A DNA stretch of 64,000 nucleotides from Micromonospora echinofusca (GTDB lineage: Bacteria > Actinomycetota > Actinomycetes > Mycobacteriales > Micromonosporaceae). Positions 56,401 to 64,000 of this stretch are shown piece by piece. The notes below the pieces were generated by a model. It had not been told where the DNA came from. It made no database searches and saw only the letters and a program-made list of their open reading frames with translations. The stretch is from NCBI RefSeq assembly GCF_900091445.1, contig NZ_LT607733.1, positions 4,987,001 through 5,051,000 of the forward strand, in the 5' to 3' direction. Each line of letters begins with the position of its first letter. Position 1 is the first letter of the stretch. Made by a program: the position numbers and the translations under genes.

Positions 56401-59400
56401 TGGCCATGAAGCCCTCGGCGCTCGTCCCCGCGCCGCCGGTGATCCGGGCGTAGTCGACGTTGTTGGCGCCGACGTACACCCCGGTGGCGCTGCCCCGCAG
56501 CGCGGTGGGGTCGATGCCGGCGTCCTCGAAGGCCGCCCAGGACGCCTCCAGCACCAGCCGCTGCTGCGGGTCCATGGCCTCCGCCTCGCGAGGGCTGATG
56601 CCGAAGAACGCCGCGTCGAAGCCCGGCAGGTCGGCGAGGAAGCCGCCCTCGCGGACGTAGCTGGTCCCGGAGTGCTCCGGGTCGGGGTGGAACAGGCTGT
56701 CGAGGTCCCAGCCGCGGTCGGTGGGGAACGGGCCGATGCCGTCGCGGCCCTCGCGCAGCATCGCCCACAGCTCCTCGGGGGAGCCGACGCCGCCGGGGAA
56801 CCGGCAGCTCATGCCGACGATGGCGATCGGCTCGTCGGCGGCGACGGCGCCGACGAGCACCTCGGTGCGGCCGGTCTCCAGCAGGTGCTCGGCCAGCGCG
56901 ACCGGGGTCGGGTAGTCGAACGCGACGGCCGCGGAGAGCCGTACGCCGGTGGCCTCCACCATCCGGTTGCGGAACTCGACGGCGGTGACCGAGTCGAAGC
57001 CCAGCTCCTTGAACGCCGACGTCGGCTCGACCGCCTCCGGGCCCGCGTAGCCGAGCGTGAGCGCCACCTGCGTACGCACCAGCCCGACGGCGTGCTCCAG
57101 GCGATCCGCCTCCGGCAGGGCGGCGAGCCGGCGGGCGAAGTCCGAGGAGGTGGACGTCGCGGTCGGCTCCGCGTCGGCGACCGCCTCACCGATGGCGTCG
57201 AACAGCCGGCTCGGCCGCAGCGCGGTGAACGACGGCGCGAAGGCCGACCAGTCCACGTCGGCGAGCACGACGTTCGTGTCCCCGGTCCCCAGGGCGGTAC
57301 GCATGGCCGCGACGGCGCGCTGCGGCGCCATCGGCGCCAGGCCCCGCTTGCGCAGCGAGGCCGAGATCTCGTCGTCCACCAGGGTGCTCCCGGCCCACGG
57401 GCCCCAGGCGAGGGCGGTGGCCGGCTGTCCCCGGCCGCGCCGCGCCTCGGCGAGGGCGCACAGGTGCGCGTTGCCGGCGGCGTAGGCGGCCTGGCCGCCG
57501 CTGCCCCAGACGCCGGCCACGGAGGAGAAGAGCACGAACTCGTCGAGGTCGCGATCCGCGAAGATCGCGTCGAGGTTGGTGGCGCCGGCGACCTTGGCGG
57601 AGACGACGTCGGTGTACTCGGCGTGGTCCATGTCCGTGATGGCGGTCAGCTGCGCCAGCCCCGCCACGTGCACCACGGCGCGTACGTCGGGGTAGCCGTC
57701 GACGACCGCCGCCAGGGCGGCCCGGTCGGCCACGTCGCAGGCGACGACGTCGACCTGTGCGCCCAGTTCGCGCAGCTCGTCGAGGGCCTCGGCGGGGGCG
57801 GTGCCGCGCCGGCTCAGCAGCACGACCCGCTCGGCGCCGTGGCGCGCGTACAGCCGGGCGGCCTCGATGCCGAGGGTGCCGGTGCCGCCGGTGACCAGCA
57901 CGGTGCCGGACGCGCCGCGCCAGCGCGGGGTGCCGGTCACCGGCGCGCGGTGCAGCCGGCGGACGAACACCCCGTCCGGGCGCACCGCGACCTGGTCCTC
58001 CCCGCTGCCGGCGAGGACGCCGGCCAGCGCGGCGGCGGTGCGCCCGTCCAGCTCGGCGGGCAGGTCGACCAGGCCGCCCCAGGTGTCGGGCAGCTCCAGC
58101 GCGGCGACCCGGCCGAGGCCCCACACCTGCGACTGCGCCACCCCGGTCACCGGGTCGGCCGGCGAGGTGGCGACGGCGCCACGGGTGACGCACCACAGCC
58201 GGACGCCCCGCCCGGCGAGGACGCGGATCAGGTCGAGGGTGGCGGCCGCGCCCGCCGGGACGCCGGGGCGGCCGGGCAGGAACGTCTCGTCGAGCGCGAG
58301 CAGGGAGACCACGCCGGCCGGCTCGCCGTCGAGGTGGCCCGGCAGGCCGTCGGGGTCGGTGGTGACGACGGTCGCGCCGTGCGCGGCGAGCGCGTCGGCG
58401 ACGGCGGCGCCCGCGTCCCCGGTCGCCGCCGGGTCGCCGGCCACCAGCAGCCAGGTCCCGCTCAGCGCCGCCGGGGTGCCGCCGGGGAGGCGCTCCCAGC
58501 GCGCCTGGTAGCGCCAGCCGTCCAGCGCGGAGCGCTCCTGCCGCCCCCGGCGCCACGCCGACAGCGCGGGCAGCACCGACGCCAGGGGCGCCTGCGGGTC
58601 CACGTCGAGCGTGGTGACCACCGTGTCGAGGTCGCCGCTGTCCACGGCCGCCCACAGGCCGTCGTCGTCGCCGGAACCACCGGCGGCGGCCGGCTCGACG
58701 CTGTCCTGCCAGAACCGCTCGTGCTGGAAGGGGTACGTCGGCAGGTCGACCAGGGACGGTCCGGACCGGTGGTAGAACGCCTCCGGGTCCACGGTGACGC
58801 CCCGGGTCTCCAGCCGGGCCAGCGCCTCGATCAGGGCCCGCGGCTCGTCGCGGTCGCGGCGCAGCACCGGCGTGGCCAGCACGTCGCCATCGAGGCAGTC
58901 CGCCGCCATGGTGGCGAGCACCGAGTCCGGGCCCAGCTCCAGGAACGTGGTGGTGCCGGTCGCGGCGACGGCGCGTACCGCGTCGGCGAAGCGTACGGTC
59001 GCGCGGACCTGCCCGACCCAGTACTCCGGCGTCGCCAGCTCGTCGCCCACGGGCGCGCCAGTGACCGTCGAGACCAGCGGGATGGTCGGCGGCGCGTACG
59101 ACACCGTCTCGGCCACCGCCCGCAACTGCGCGAGCATCGGGTCCATCAGCGGCGAGTGGAAGGCGTGCGACACGGTCAACCGTCGGGTCCGGCGGTCGGT
59201 GAACCGGGCGGCCACCGCCGCCACGGCCTCCTCGGTGCCGGAGACGACCACCGAGTCCGGGCCGTTGACGGCGGCGAGGTCGACGTCGGAGCCGAGCAGC
59301 GGCGCGACCTCGGCCTCCGTGGCCTGGACGGCGAGCATCGCGCCGCCGGTCGGCAGCGCCTGCATCAGCCGGCCCCGGGCCGCGACCAGGCGGGCCGCGT

Positions 59401-61333
59401 CGGCGAGCGGGAACACGCCCGCGACGTACGCGGCGGCCAGCTCGCCGATCGAGTGCCCGGCCAGGACCGACGGGGTGACGCCCCAGGACCGGACGAGCCG
59501 GTACAGGGCCACCTCGACGGCGAACAGGGCGGGCTGCGTCCAGCCGGTCTCGTGCAGTTCCTCGGTGTCCAGGACCTCGCGCAGCGGTCGGTCCAGGTGC
59601 GGGTCCAGCGCCGCGCACACCCCGTCGAACGCCACCGCGAACTCCGGGTACGTCGCGTACAGCCCACGGCCCATGCCGAGGCGCTGCGCGCCCTGCCCGG
59701 AGAAGAGCATCGCGACCCGGCCGTCCGCCGCCCGGCCGCGTACCAGGTTGGCGGCCTGCTCGTCGCGGCCCAGCGCGGCCAGGCCGGCGGCCAGTTCCTC
59801 GTTGGAGGTGCCGAACACGGCGGCCCGGTGCGGGAAGCGGGACCGGGTGGTGGCCAGGGCGTAGCCCAGCTCGGCGGGCTCGACCCGCGACACCACGGCG
59901 GACAGTCGTCGCGCCTGGTCGCGCAGCCCGTCGGCGTCGCGGGCGGTGACCAGCAACGAGGTCACCGGCGCGGAGGCCGGTGCGGGCGCCTCGGCGTGCG
60001 GCGCCTGCTCCACGATCACGTGGGCGTTCGTGCCGCTGAACCCGAACGAGGAGACCGCCGCGCGGCGCGGCTGCCCCGTCTCGGGCCACGCGACGGCCGT
60101 GGTCAGCAGCCGCACGTTGCCGGCCGTCCAGTCCACCTGGTCCGACGGCTGGTCGGCGTGCAGCGTCGCGGGCAGGACGCCGCGCCGCATCGCCTCCACC
60201 ATCTTGATGACCCCGGCCACCCCGGCGGCGGCCTGGGTGTGCCCGATGTTCGACTTCACCGAGCCGAGCCACAGCGGGTCCGCACGGTCCTGGCCGTACG
60301 TGGCCAGCAGCGCCTGCGCCTCGATCGGGTCGCCCAGGGTCGTGCCGGTGCCGTGGCCCTCGACCACGTCGACCTGGCGCGTCGACAGGCCCGCGTCGAC
60401 CAGCGCCGCCTCGATGACGCGCTGCTGCGACGGCCCGTTGGGCGCGGTGAGCCCGTTCGACGCGCCGTCCTGGTTGACCGCGGAGCCCCGGACGACCGCC
60501 AGGACGCGGTGGCCGCGCTCGATCGCGTCCGACAGCCGCTCCACCAGCAGCACGCCGGCGCCCTCGGCGAAGCCGGTGCCGTCGGCGTCCGCCGAGTACG
60601 ACCGGCACCGCCCGTCCGGCGACAGGCCGCGCTGGCGGGAGAACTCGACGAACGTCAGCGGCGTCGCCATCACCGAGACGCCGCCGACGAGCGCGAGCGT
60701 GCAGTCGCCCCGGCGCAGGGCCTGGATCGCCAGGTGCAGCGCCACCAGCGACGACGAACAGGCGGTGTCGACGGTGACCGCCGGTCCCTCCAACCCCAGC
60801 GTGTAGGCGACCCGACCGGAGACCACGCTGCCCGAGCTGTTGCTGCCCGCGTAGTCGTGGTACATCAGGCCGGTGAAGACGCCGGTGGGGCTGCCGGCGA
60901 GCGAGCCGGGTTCGATGCCGGCGCGCTCCAGCGTCTCCCACGCGACCTCCAGCAGCAGCCGCTGCTGCGGGTCCAGCCCGACCGCCTCGCGGGGGCTGAT
61001 GCCGAAGAACGTCGGGTCGAAGTCCGCAGCGTCGTACAGGAAACCACCGCGCGAGGTGTAGGAGGTGCCCTCCCGGCGGGACTCCGGGTCGTACAGGGAC
61101 TCCAGGTCCCAGCCGCGGTCGGTCGGGAACGCGCCGGTGGCGTCGGTGCCCGACTCCACCAGCCGCCACAGGTCCTCGGGGCTGGTCACGCCGCCCGGGT
61201 AGCGGCAGGCCATGCCGACGATCGCGACCGGCTCGTGCGCGGACGCCTCCACCTCGTGCAGGCGCTGCCGGGTCTTCTGCAGGTCGACCGTTACCCGCTT
61301 GAGGTAGTCCCGGAGCTTGTCCTCGTTGGCCAC
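50486..61333 (-). CDS. Type I PKS: KS-AT-KR-ACP and KS-AT-DH-ER-KR-ACP
   Basis: 3615 residues from GTG 61333 (GGAGGG upstream). N-terminal docking helix 1-33. First module: KS Cys192, AT Ser628 (GHSIGE and HAFH, malonyl), no DH, KR with TGGTGTLG, Tyr1284 and Trp1276 eight residues before it and no LDD, an A-type (L-hydroxy) ketoreductase; ACP Ser1448. Second module: KS Cys1673, AT Ser2111 (GHSQGE and YASH, methylmalonyl), DH His2414 ([10 protein letters not shown]), ER about 2830-3130 with [14 protein letters not shown] with LDD, ACP Ser3488. It adds a secondary alcohol and then a fully reduced methyl-branched unit. A C-terminal docking region (3520-3615) fits hand-over to the next protein, encoded 26 bp downstream. 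Confidence 0.93.
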   Translation of the reverse strand: MANEDKLRDYLKRVTVDLQKTRQRLHEVEASAHEPVAIVGMACRYPGGVTSPEDLWRLVESGTDATGAFPTDRGWDLESLYDPESRREGTSYTSRGGFLYDAADFDPTFFGISPREAVGLDPQQRLLLEVAWETLERAGIEPGSLAGSPTGVFTGLMYHDYAGSNSSGSVVSGRVAYTLGLEGPAVTVDTACSSSLVALHLAIQALRRGDCTLALVGGVSVMATPLTFVEFSRQRGLSPDGRCRSYSADADGTGFAEGAGVLLVERLSDAIERGHRVLAVVRGSAVNQDGASNGLTAPNGPSQQRVIEAALVDAGLSTRQVDVVEGHGTGTTLGDPIEAQALLATYGQDRADPLWLGSVKSNIGHTQAAAGVAGVIKMVEAMRRGVLPATLHADQPSDQVDWTAGNVRLLTTAVAWPETGQPRRAAVSSFGFSGTNAHVIVEQAPHAEAPAPASAPVTSLLVTARDADGLRDQARRLSAVVSRVEPAELGYALATTRSRFPHRAAVFGTSNEELAAGLAALGRDEQAANLVRGRAADGRVAMLFSGQGAQRLGMGRGLYATYPEFAVAFDGVCAALDPHLDRPLREVLDTEELHETGWTQPALFAVEVALYRLVRSWGVTPSVLAGHSIGELAAAYVAGVFPLADAARLVAARGRLMQALPTGGAMLAVQATEAEVAPLLGSDVDLAAVNGPDSVVVSGTEEAVAAVAARFTDRRTRRLTVSHAFHSPLMDPMLAQLRAVAETVSYAPPTIPLVSTVTGAPVGDELATPEYWVGQVRATVRFADAVRAVAATGTTTFLELGPDSVLATMAADCLDGDVLATPVLRRDRDEPRALIEALARLETRGVTVDPEAFYHRSGPSLVDLPTYPFQHERFWQDSVEPAAAGGSGDDDGLWAAVDSGDLDTVVTTLDVDPQAPLASVLPALSAWRRGRQERSALDGWRYQARWERLPGGTPAALSGTWLLVAGDPAATGDAGAAVADALAAHGATVVTTDPDGLPGHLDGEPAGVVSLLALDETFLPGRPGVPAGAAATLDLIRVLAGRGVRLWCVTRGAVATSPADPVTGVAQSQVWGLGRVAALELPDTWGGLVDLPAELDGRTAAALAGVLAGSGEDQVAVRPDGVFVRRLHRAPVTGTPRWRGASGTVLVTGGTGTLGIEAARLYARHGAERVVLLSRRGTAPAEALDELRELGAQVDVVACDVADRAALAAVVDGYPDVRAVVHVAGLAQLTAITDMDHAEYTDVVSAKVAGATNLDAIFADRDLDEFVLFSSVAGVWGSGGQAAYAAGNAHLCALAEARRGRGQPATALAWGPWAGSTLVDDEISASLRKRGLAPMAPQRAVAAMRTALGTGDTNVVLADVDWSAFAPSFTALRPSRLFDAIGEAVADAEPTATSTSSDFARRLAALPEADRLEHAVGLVRTQVALTLGYAGPEAVEPTSAFKELGFDSVTAVEFRNRMVEATGVRLSAAVAFDYPTPVALAEHLLETGRTEVLVGAVAADEPIAIVGMSCRFPGGVGSPEELWAMLREGRDGIGPFPTDRGWDLDSLFHPDPEHSGTSYVREGGFLADLPGFDAAFFGISPREAEAMDPQQRLVLEASWAAFEDAGIDPTALRGSATGVYVGANNVDYARITGGAGTSAEGFMATGNAASILSGRLSYVLGLEGPAVTVDTACSSSLVAMHLAVQALRSGECAMAVAGGVTAMATPGAFLEFSRMRGLAPDGRCKAFAAGADGTNWGEGIGVLVLERLSDALAAGHEVLAVVRGSAVNQDGASNGLTAPNGPSQQRVIRQALADAGLSTADVDVVEAHGTGTTLGDPIEVDALFATYGRDRAGDRPLWLGSVKSNIGHTQAAAGVAGVIKMVLALRHGELPRTLHVAEPTAHVDWAGGVRLLAEAQPWGRNGHPRRAGVSSFGFSGTNAHVLVEEAPEAPETERTPDDGPVALVLSARSDGALREQAAGIAPLLADVPPRDLAYSLARRSAHPRRAVVVGGADELRAGLAALAAGEPAPNLVTGAAGTPGKVAFSFPGQGSQWIGMAVELLDASPVFAARMAECADALAPHVDWSLEAVLREGRDLDRVDVVQPVLFAVMVSLAELWRHHGVEPAAVAGHSQGEIAAACVAGALSVSDAARVVALRSRALLRLSGKGGMVSVPLPAAEVRDRLERFAGRVTVATVNGPRTTVVAGELDGLDELLAECERDGVRAKRIHVDYASHSAYVAEIRDELLDVLAGLEPRRPEVPLYSTVDDRWLDDEPMDAEYWYRNLRQTVWFEPAIRALLDAGVTTVVEVSPHPVLTIGVQDVVDDAEAPATVVGSLRRDEGGMARFLLSLGEAHAHGVRVRWDDDGARRVRLPGYPFQHERFWPAAATVAADAAGLGLGATEHPLLGAAVALADTDGLLFTGRLSVAAHPWLADHRVGGQVIVPGTAFVDLAVRAGDEVDCGRVEELTLTAPLVLPDRGGVQVQMRVDAPDDNGQRQVTIHSRPDGVATDATPWVRHGVGLLAPGGPAGDFDATWPPPEAEPVEADELYATLASAGLAYGPTFQGVRRVWRRGEEILAEVALPAEAARAAAGYGLHPALLDAALHPIALATSSTEALLPFEWSGVSVHAVGATELRVRLRPRGRNTVEVTVADQTNTVVAEVESLVLREAAAPAQPSTHHDALFRLEWTPAATPATPPDARWAALGGCTLPQDAGLVADAYPDLATLRAGVADGAPMPALVVLACAADAAGDLAGAAHRAVHDTLAVLREWLAEERFADARLVVVTRDAVSVHEAAADLAGSPVWGLLRSAQSENPDRFVLLDVDDREPHRALAAVLAADEPQLAIRDGVALAPRLARAASSPALTAPTADRWRLDVTERGTLDNLALLPEAEQAPALAPGQVRIAMRAAGLNFRDVLIALDMYPGGGVMGGEGAGVVVEAAPDVSGVAVGDRVMGLFYGAFGTDVVTDARMVVPVPAGWSFAQAASTPIAFCTAYYALVDLAQVKPGERVLVHAASGGVGMAAVRLARHLGAEVYGTASTGKWDALRAMGLPDSHIGNSRTLEFEQRFGGAGIDVVIDSLAKEFVDASLRLLGRGGRFIEMGKTDVRDPGRVAEDHPGVEYQAFDLLAIDPERVGAILRDVLALFVEDRLTPLPVRTYDVRRAPEAFRTMSKARHVGKLVLTTPPRRDPDGTVLVTGGTGTLGGLLARHLVTRRGVRHLLLTSRRGPDAAGAADLVAELTGYGAQVTVAACDAADRDALAETLARVPAAHPLTAVVHTAGVLDDGLVTALTPEQVDAVLRPKVDAAVNLHELTLDAELAEFVVFSAAAGTMGGPGQGNYAAANTFLDALVAHRRAAGLPARSLAWGLWGEASGMTAHLDATDRARMARVGLLELSVAQGMALYDAAELIDEALLVPMPVDPAALRELGRVGMLPPLLRGLVRGTSRRAVEQAAQSPGALRDHLASQSGPQRRHTALEFVKAQAAAVLGHASASAVDPDRPFTELGFDSLTAVEFRNRLKAATGLKLSATMVFDHPTAGALTDHLLAGLAPAEADPAAGLLAELDRLERSFAQAGAAGLADAVKARITDRLHAVMSNWRGRSDVDTEPDGLDVGLALKTASADDLLRFIDDELGTG

Positions 61334-61355
61334 TACAGTCGCCCTCCTCGCACTG

Positions 61356-64000
61356 TCATGAGATGCCGAGTTCGCTGTCGATGAGAGCGAAGACCTCGTC
61401 GTCGGTCGCGGAATCGATGTCGTTGCCGGTGGGGGCGGGCTCGCCGCCCAGCTTCGAGAGCACGTCGCGCAGCCGCAGCGACAGCCGCGTACGGGACTGC
61501 TCGTCGACGTCCGACAGGACCGCCTCGAGGCGGTCGAGTTCGGCGAACGCGGCCAGCACCGCGTTGGTGTCGGCCGCCTCGCCGGCGAGTTCGGCGCGCA
61601 GGTGCGCGGCGAGCGCGTTCGACGTCGGGTGGTCGAACACCAGCGTCGCGGACAGCCGCAGCCCGGTGGCGGCGTTGACCCGGTTGCGCAGCTCGACCGC
61701 GGTCAGCGAGTCGAAGCCGAGCTCGTTGAACGGCCGGTCGGCCGCGACGGCGCCCGGGTCGGGGTACGCCAGCACGCCCGCCACGTGGGTACGCACCAGG
61801 TCGAGCAGGATGGCCTCGGCCTCCTCGACGTCCCGGCCCGCCAGCCGCTGCCGCAGCGCGTCGACCGCACCCGCGTCGGCGTCGGCCGCCCGCCTGGCGG
61901 GCACCCGGACCAGGCCGCGCAGCAGCGGCGGCACCATGCCCGCGACCGCGCGCTCGCGCAGGGCCCGGTGGTCGAGCCGGATGGGCGCCACCATGCCCCG
62001 GTGCGACAGCGCCGCGTCGAACAGGGCCAGCGCCTCCTCGGCGGAGAGCGCGCCGATGCCCGAGCGCGACATGCGCCGCAGGTCGGCCTCGGTGAGCTGC
62101 TCCGCCATGCCCGCCTGCTCCCAGCGGCCCCAGGCCAGCGACACGGCCGGCTGGCCGTTCGCCCGCCGGTGCTGGGCAAGCGCGTCCAGGTAGGCGTTGC
62201 CGGCCGCGTAGTTGCCCTGGCCGGGCCCGCCGAGCACCCCGGAGGCCGAGGAGAACAGGACGAACGCGGTCAGGTCCCCGGTCAGCTCGTGCAGGTTCGT
62301 GGCGGCGTCGACCTTGGGTCGCAGCACCCGGTCGACACGCTCCGGGGTGAGCGAGGAGATGACGCCGTCGTCCACCACACCCGCCGTGTGCACCACCGCG
62401 CGTACCGGGTGTGCGGCGAGCAGCGCGGCGAGCGCTTCGGAGTCGGCGACGTCGCACGCCGCGACGGTGACCTCCGCCCCGAGGGCGAGAAGTTCGTCGC
62501 GCAGCTCGCCCGCGCCCTCGGCGGCGGGGCCGCTGCGGCTGACCAGCACCAGCTCGCGTACCCCGTGGCGGTCGACCAGGTGCCGGGCGACGAGCCGGCC
62601 GAGCACGCCGGTGGCGCCCGTGACCAGGACGGGCCCCGCCAGCCCGGCGGCGGGGGCGGGCGTGACGGCCGTCCGCGCGAGGCGGGGCACGAGGACGTCG
62701 GCGCCCCGGACGGCCAGTTGCGGCTCGTCGCAGCCGAGCGCTGCCGGCAGCCCCGGGCAGTCCTCGGCGTCGACGTCGACCAGCACGAACCGGTCGCCGT
62801 GTTCGGACTGGGCGGAGCGGATCAGGCCCCAGGCCGCGGCCCCCGCGAGATCGGTGACGTCGGCGTCGGGGCGGGTGGCCACCGCGCCGCTGGTCAGGAC
62901 GGCGAGGCGGGAGGTGGCGAAGCGCTCGTCGGCGAGCCACCGCTGCGCGAGGGCGAGGATCTGGTGGGTTGCCGTGTGCGCGCGTACGTCCTGCGCCACG
63001 CCCCGGTCGGGGGCGCATCGCGCCACCACCACCTCGGGCACCGCGGCGCCGGCGTCGACGGCCCCGGCGAGGGCCGCCAGGTCCGGGTACGCGGTGGCGT
63101 CGACGCCGCCGATGCCGTCTCCGAGCACCGCGACGGTGAGCGGTCGGGGCGCGGCGGTCAGCGGCGTCCACTCCAGGTGCAGCAGCGACTCGTGGCGGTC
63201 GCGGCGCAGGGCGGAGAGCTGTTCCGGCGACACCGGGCGCACCGCCAGCGCCTCGACGGAGGCGACCGGGGCGCCGGCCGCGTCGGCCAGGGTGACCGTC
63301 GCCGTGCCGTCGCCCGACACGATCCGGGCCCGCAGGCGGGTGGCGCCCGTGGCGTGCAGGGTGACGCCGCGCCACGAGAACGGCAGCACGGGTTCGCCGT
63401 CGCCGGTCGACGCCGCCGCGTGCAGGGCGGCGTCCAGCAGCGCCGGGTGCAGGCCGAAGCGGGCGGCGTCGTCGTGCGCCTGCTCGGGCAGGGCGATCTC
63501 GGCGAACACCTCGTCCCCGCGCCGCCACGCCGCGGTCAGGCCCTGGAAGACCGGGCCGTAGCGCAGGCCGCGCGCGAACAGGTCGTCGTAGGTCGTGGAG
63601 ACGTCGACCGGGTCGGCGTCCGGCGGCCAGGCCCGCAGGTCGGCGCCGAGGGTTTCCGCCGGGGTCAGCCGGCCCGCCGCGTGGGTCGTCCAGCCGTCCT
63701 CGTCCTCGACCCGCGAGTGGACGCCCACGTCCCGGCCACCGTCTGGCGCCGCCTCGCCCACCGACACGCGCACCTGCACGCCGCCGGCGTCCGGCAGCAC
63801 CAGCGGCGCCTCCAGCGTCAGGTCCTCGACGCGCGGGCAGCCGAGCTCGCGGCCGGTGTGCGCCGCCAGCTCGACCAGCGCCGTGCCGGGCAGCAGCACC
63901 AGGTCCGCGACCGCGTGGTCGGCCAGCCACGGGTGGGTGGCCAGCGCGAGCCGGCCGGTGAACACGGCGCCGCCGTCCGGCAGCTCGACCGCCGCGCCCA
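61356..64000 (-). CDS. Type I PKS, 3' end only: DH-KR-ACP of the last module
   Basis: The frame is open at the right edge; about 881 residues of the C-terminus are visible. A DH domain comes first, with [10 protein letters not shown] (Asp in place of the motif Gly, as in the PKS at 25.4-38.3 kb) and a normal LLDAALH. Then comes a KR with [11 protein letters not shown] instead of LDD and the Tyr in GNYAAGNAY, then an ACP with [10 protein letters not shown] and a C-terminal docking region ending [10 protein letters not shown] and AT lie outside the window, so extender choice is unknown. It adds an enoyl unit if DH works. The next PKS starts 22 bp downstream, continuing the leftward operon. Confidence 0.9.
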   Translation of the reverse strand, partial: GAAVELPDGGAVFTGRLALATHPWLADHAVADLVLLPGTALVELAAHTGRELGCPRVEDLTLEAPLVLPDAGGVQVRVSVGEAAPDGGRDVGVHSRVEDEDGWTTHAAGRLTPAETLGADLRAWPPDADPVDVSTTYDDLFARGLRYGPVFQGLTAAWRRGDEVFAEIALPEQAHDDAARFGLHPALLDAALHAAASTGDGEPVLPFSWRGVTLHATGATRLRARIVSGDGTATVTLADAAGAPVASVEALAVRPVSPEQLSALRRDRHESLLHLEWTPLTAAPRPLTVAVLGDGIGGVDATAYPDLAALAGAVDAGAAVPEVVVARCAPDRGVAQDVRAHTATHQILALAQRWLADERFATSRLAVLTSGAVATRPDADVTDLAGAAAWGLIRSAQSEHGDRFVLVDVDAEDCPGLPAALGCDEPQLAVRGADVLVPRLARTAVTPAPAAGLAGPVLVTGATGVLGRLVARHLVDRHGVRELVLVSRSGPAAEGAGELRDELLALGAEVTVAACDVADSEALAALLAAHPVRAVVHTAGVVDDGVISSLTPERVDRVLRPKVDAATNLHELTGDLTAFVLFSSASGVLGGPGQGNYAAGNAYLDALAQHRRANGQPAVSLAWGRWEQAGMAEQLTEADLRRMSRSGIGALSAEEALALFDAALSHRGMVAPIRLDHRALRERAVAGMVPPLLRGLVRVPARRAADADAGAVDALRQRLAGRDVEEAEAILLDLVRTHVAGVLAYPDPGAVAADRPFNELGFDSLTAVELRNRVNAATGLRLSATLVFDHPTSNALAAHLRAELAGEAADTNAVLAAFAELDRLEAVLSDVDEQSRTRLSLRLRDVLSKLGGEPAPTGNDIDSATDDEVFALIDSELGIS

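Noticed and set aside
50621..61384. A rightward open frame of about 3590 codons opposite the PKS at 50.5-61.3 kb
   Set aside because: Same reason: low-complexity antisense shadow. The leftward frame has KS, AT, DH, ER, KR and ACP motifs throughout.

Overview
This window is very GC-rich DNA with actinomycete gene style: GTG and ATG starts, tightly overlapping operons, LuxR-type response regulators, 3Fe-4S ferredoxins and modular type I polyketide synthases (PKS). Gene content fits Micromonosporaceae (Micromonospora or a close relative). That assignment is an inference from style, not from a marker gene.

Left part (1-13.5 kb) is mostly ordinary chromosome: a ROK-family regulator cut by the left edge and divergent from a NagZ-type beta-N-acetylhexosaminidase; a PP2C/SpoIIE phosphatase convergent with a STAS anti-anti-sigma factor; a TetR operon with two TTGAAC-AC-GTTCAA palindromes around a good promoter; a GNAT acetyltransferase; two unassigned small genes; a Clp N-domain protein whose promoter is covered by GTCAAC inverted repeats and seems leaderless; a secreted M23 endopeptidase; and an ABC exporter-histidine kinase-response regulator operon.

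From 13.6 kb to beyond the right edge lies a hybrid PKS/NRPS cluster. Its rightward arm (15.6-38.3 kb) holds an ABC exporter, an alpha/beta-hydrolase with a Cys-Asp-His triad, a stand-alone A-PCP whose specificity code reads as asparagine, a C-A-PCP with a dead A domain, an AsnO-like asparagine beta-hydroxylase, a P450, and a PKS with a CoA-ligase-type loading module plus two modules. Its leftward arm (64-38.6 kb) holds the 3' end of one PKS, a two-module PKS (KS-AT-KR-ACP; KS-AT-DH-ER-KR-ACP), a two-module PKS ending in a non-reducing module without thioesterase, an FMN alpha-hydroxy-acid oxidase, a cytosolic FG-GAP/VCBS repeat protein and a P450-type ferredoxin. The arms converge on two strong hairpin terminators at 38.4-38.5 kb.

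My reading of the chemistry, as inference: the last PKS module delivers a beta-ketoacyl chain. The free-standing C domain amidates it with Asn or 3-hydroxy-Asn supplied by the A-PCP protein. The Cys-hydrolase then closes the ring by Dieckmann condensation, giving a 3-acyl tetramic acid with an asparagine-derived C-5 side chain. The last modules predict a methyl-branched enoyl group next to the tetramate. I cannot match this to a described compound.

The most unusual observation is a pair of related cassettes, one in each leftward operon. The 294-residue FG-GAP gene and a 72-residue miniature of it keep the same ends, the same upstream motif (CCCCTAC-N3-CACCCCTCACCA) and the same one-base stop-to-start coupling to the next gene (ferredoxin in one case, amidase in the other).
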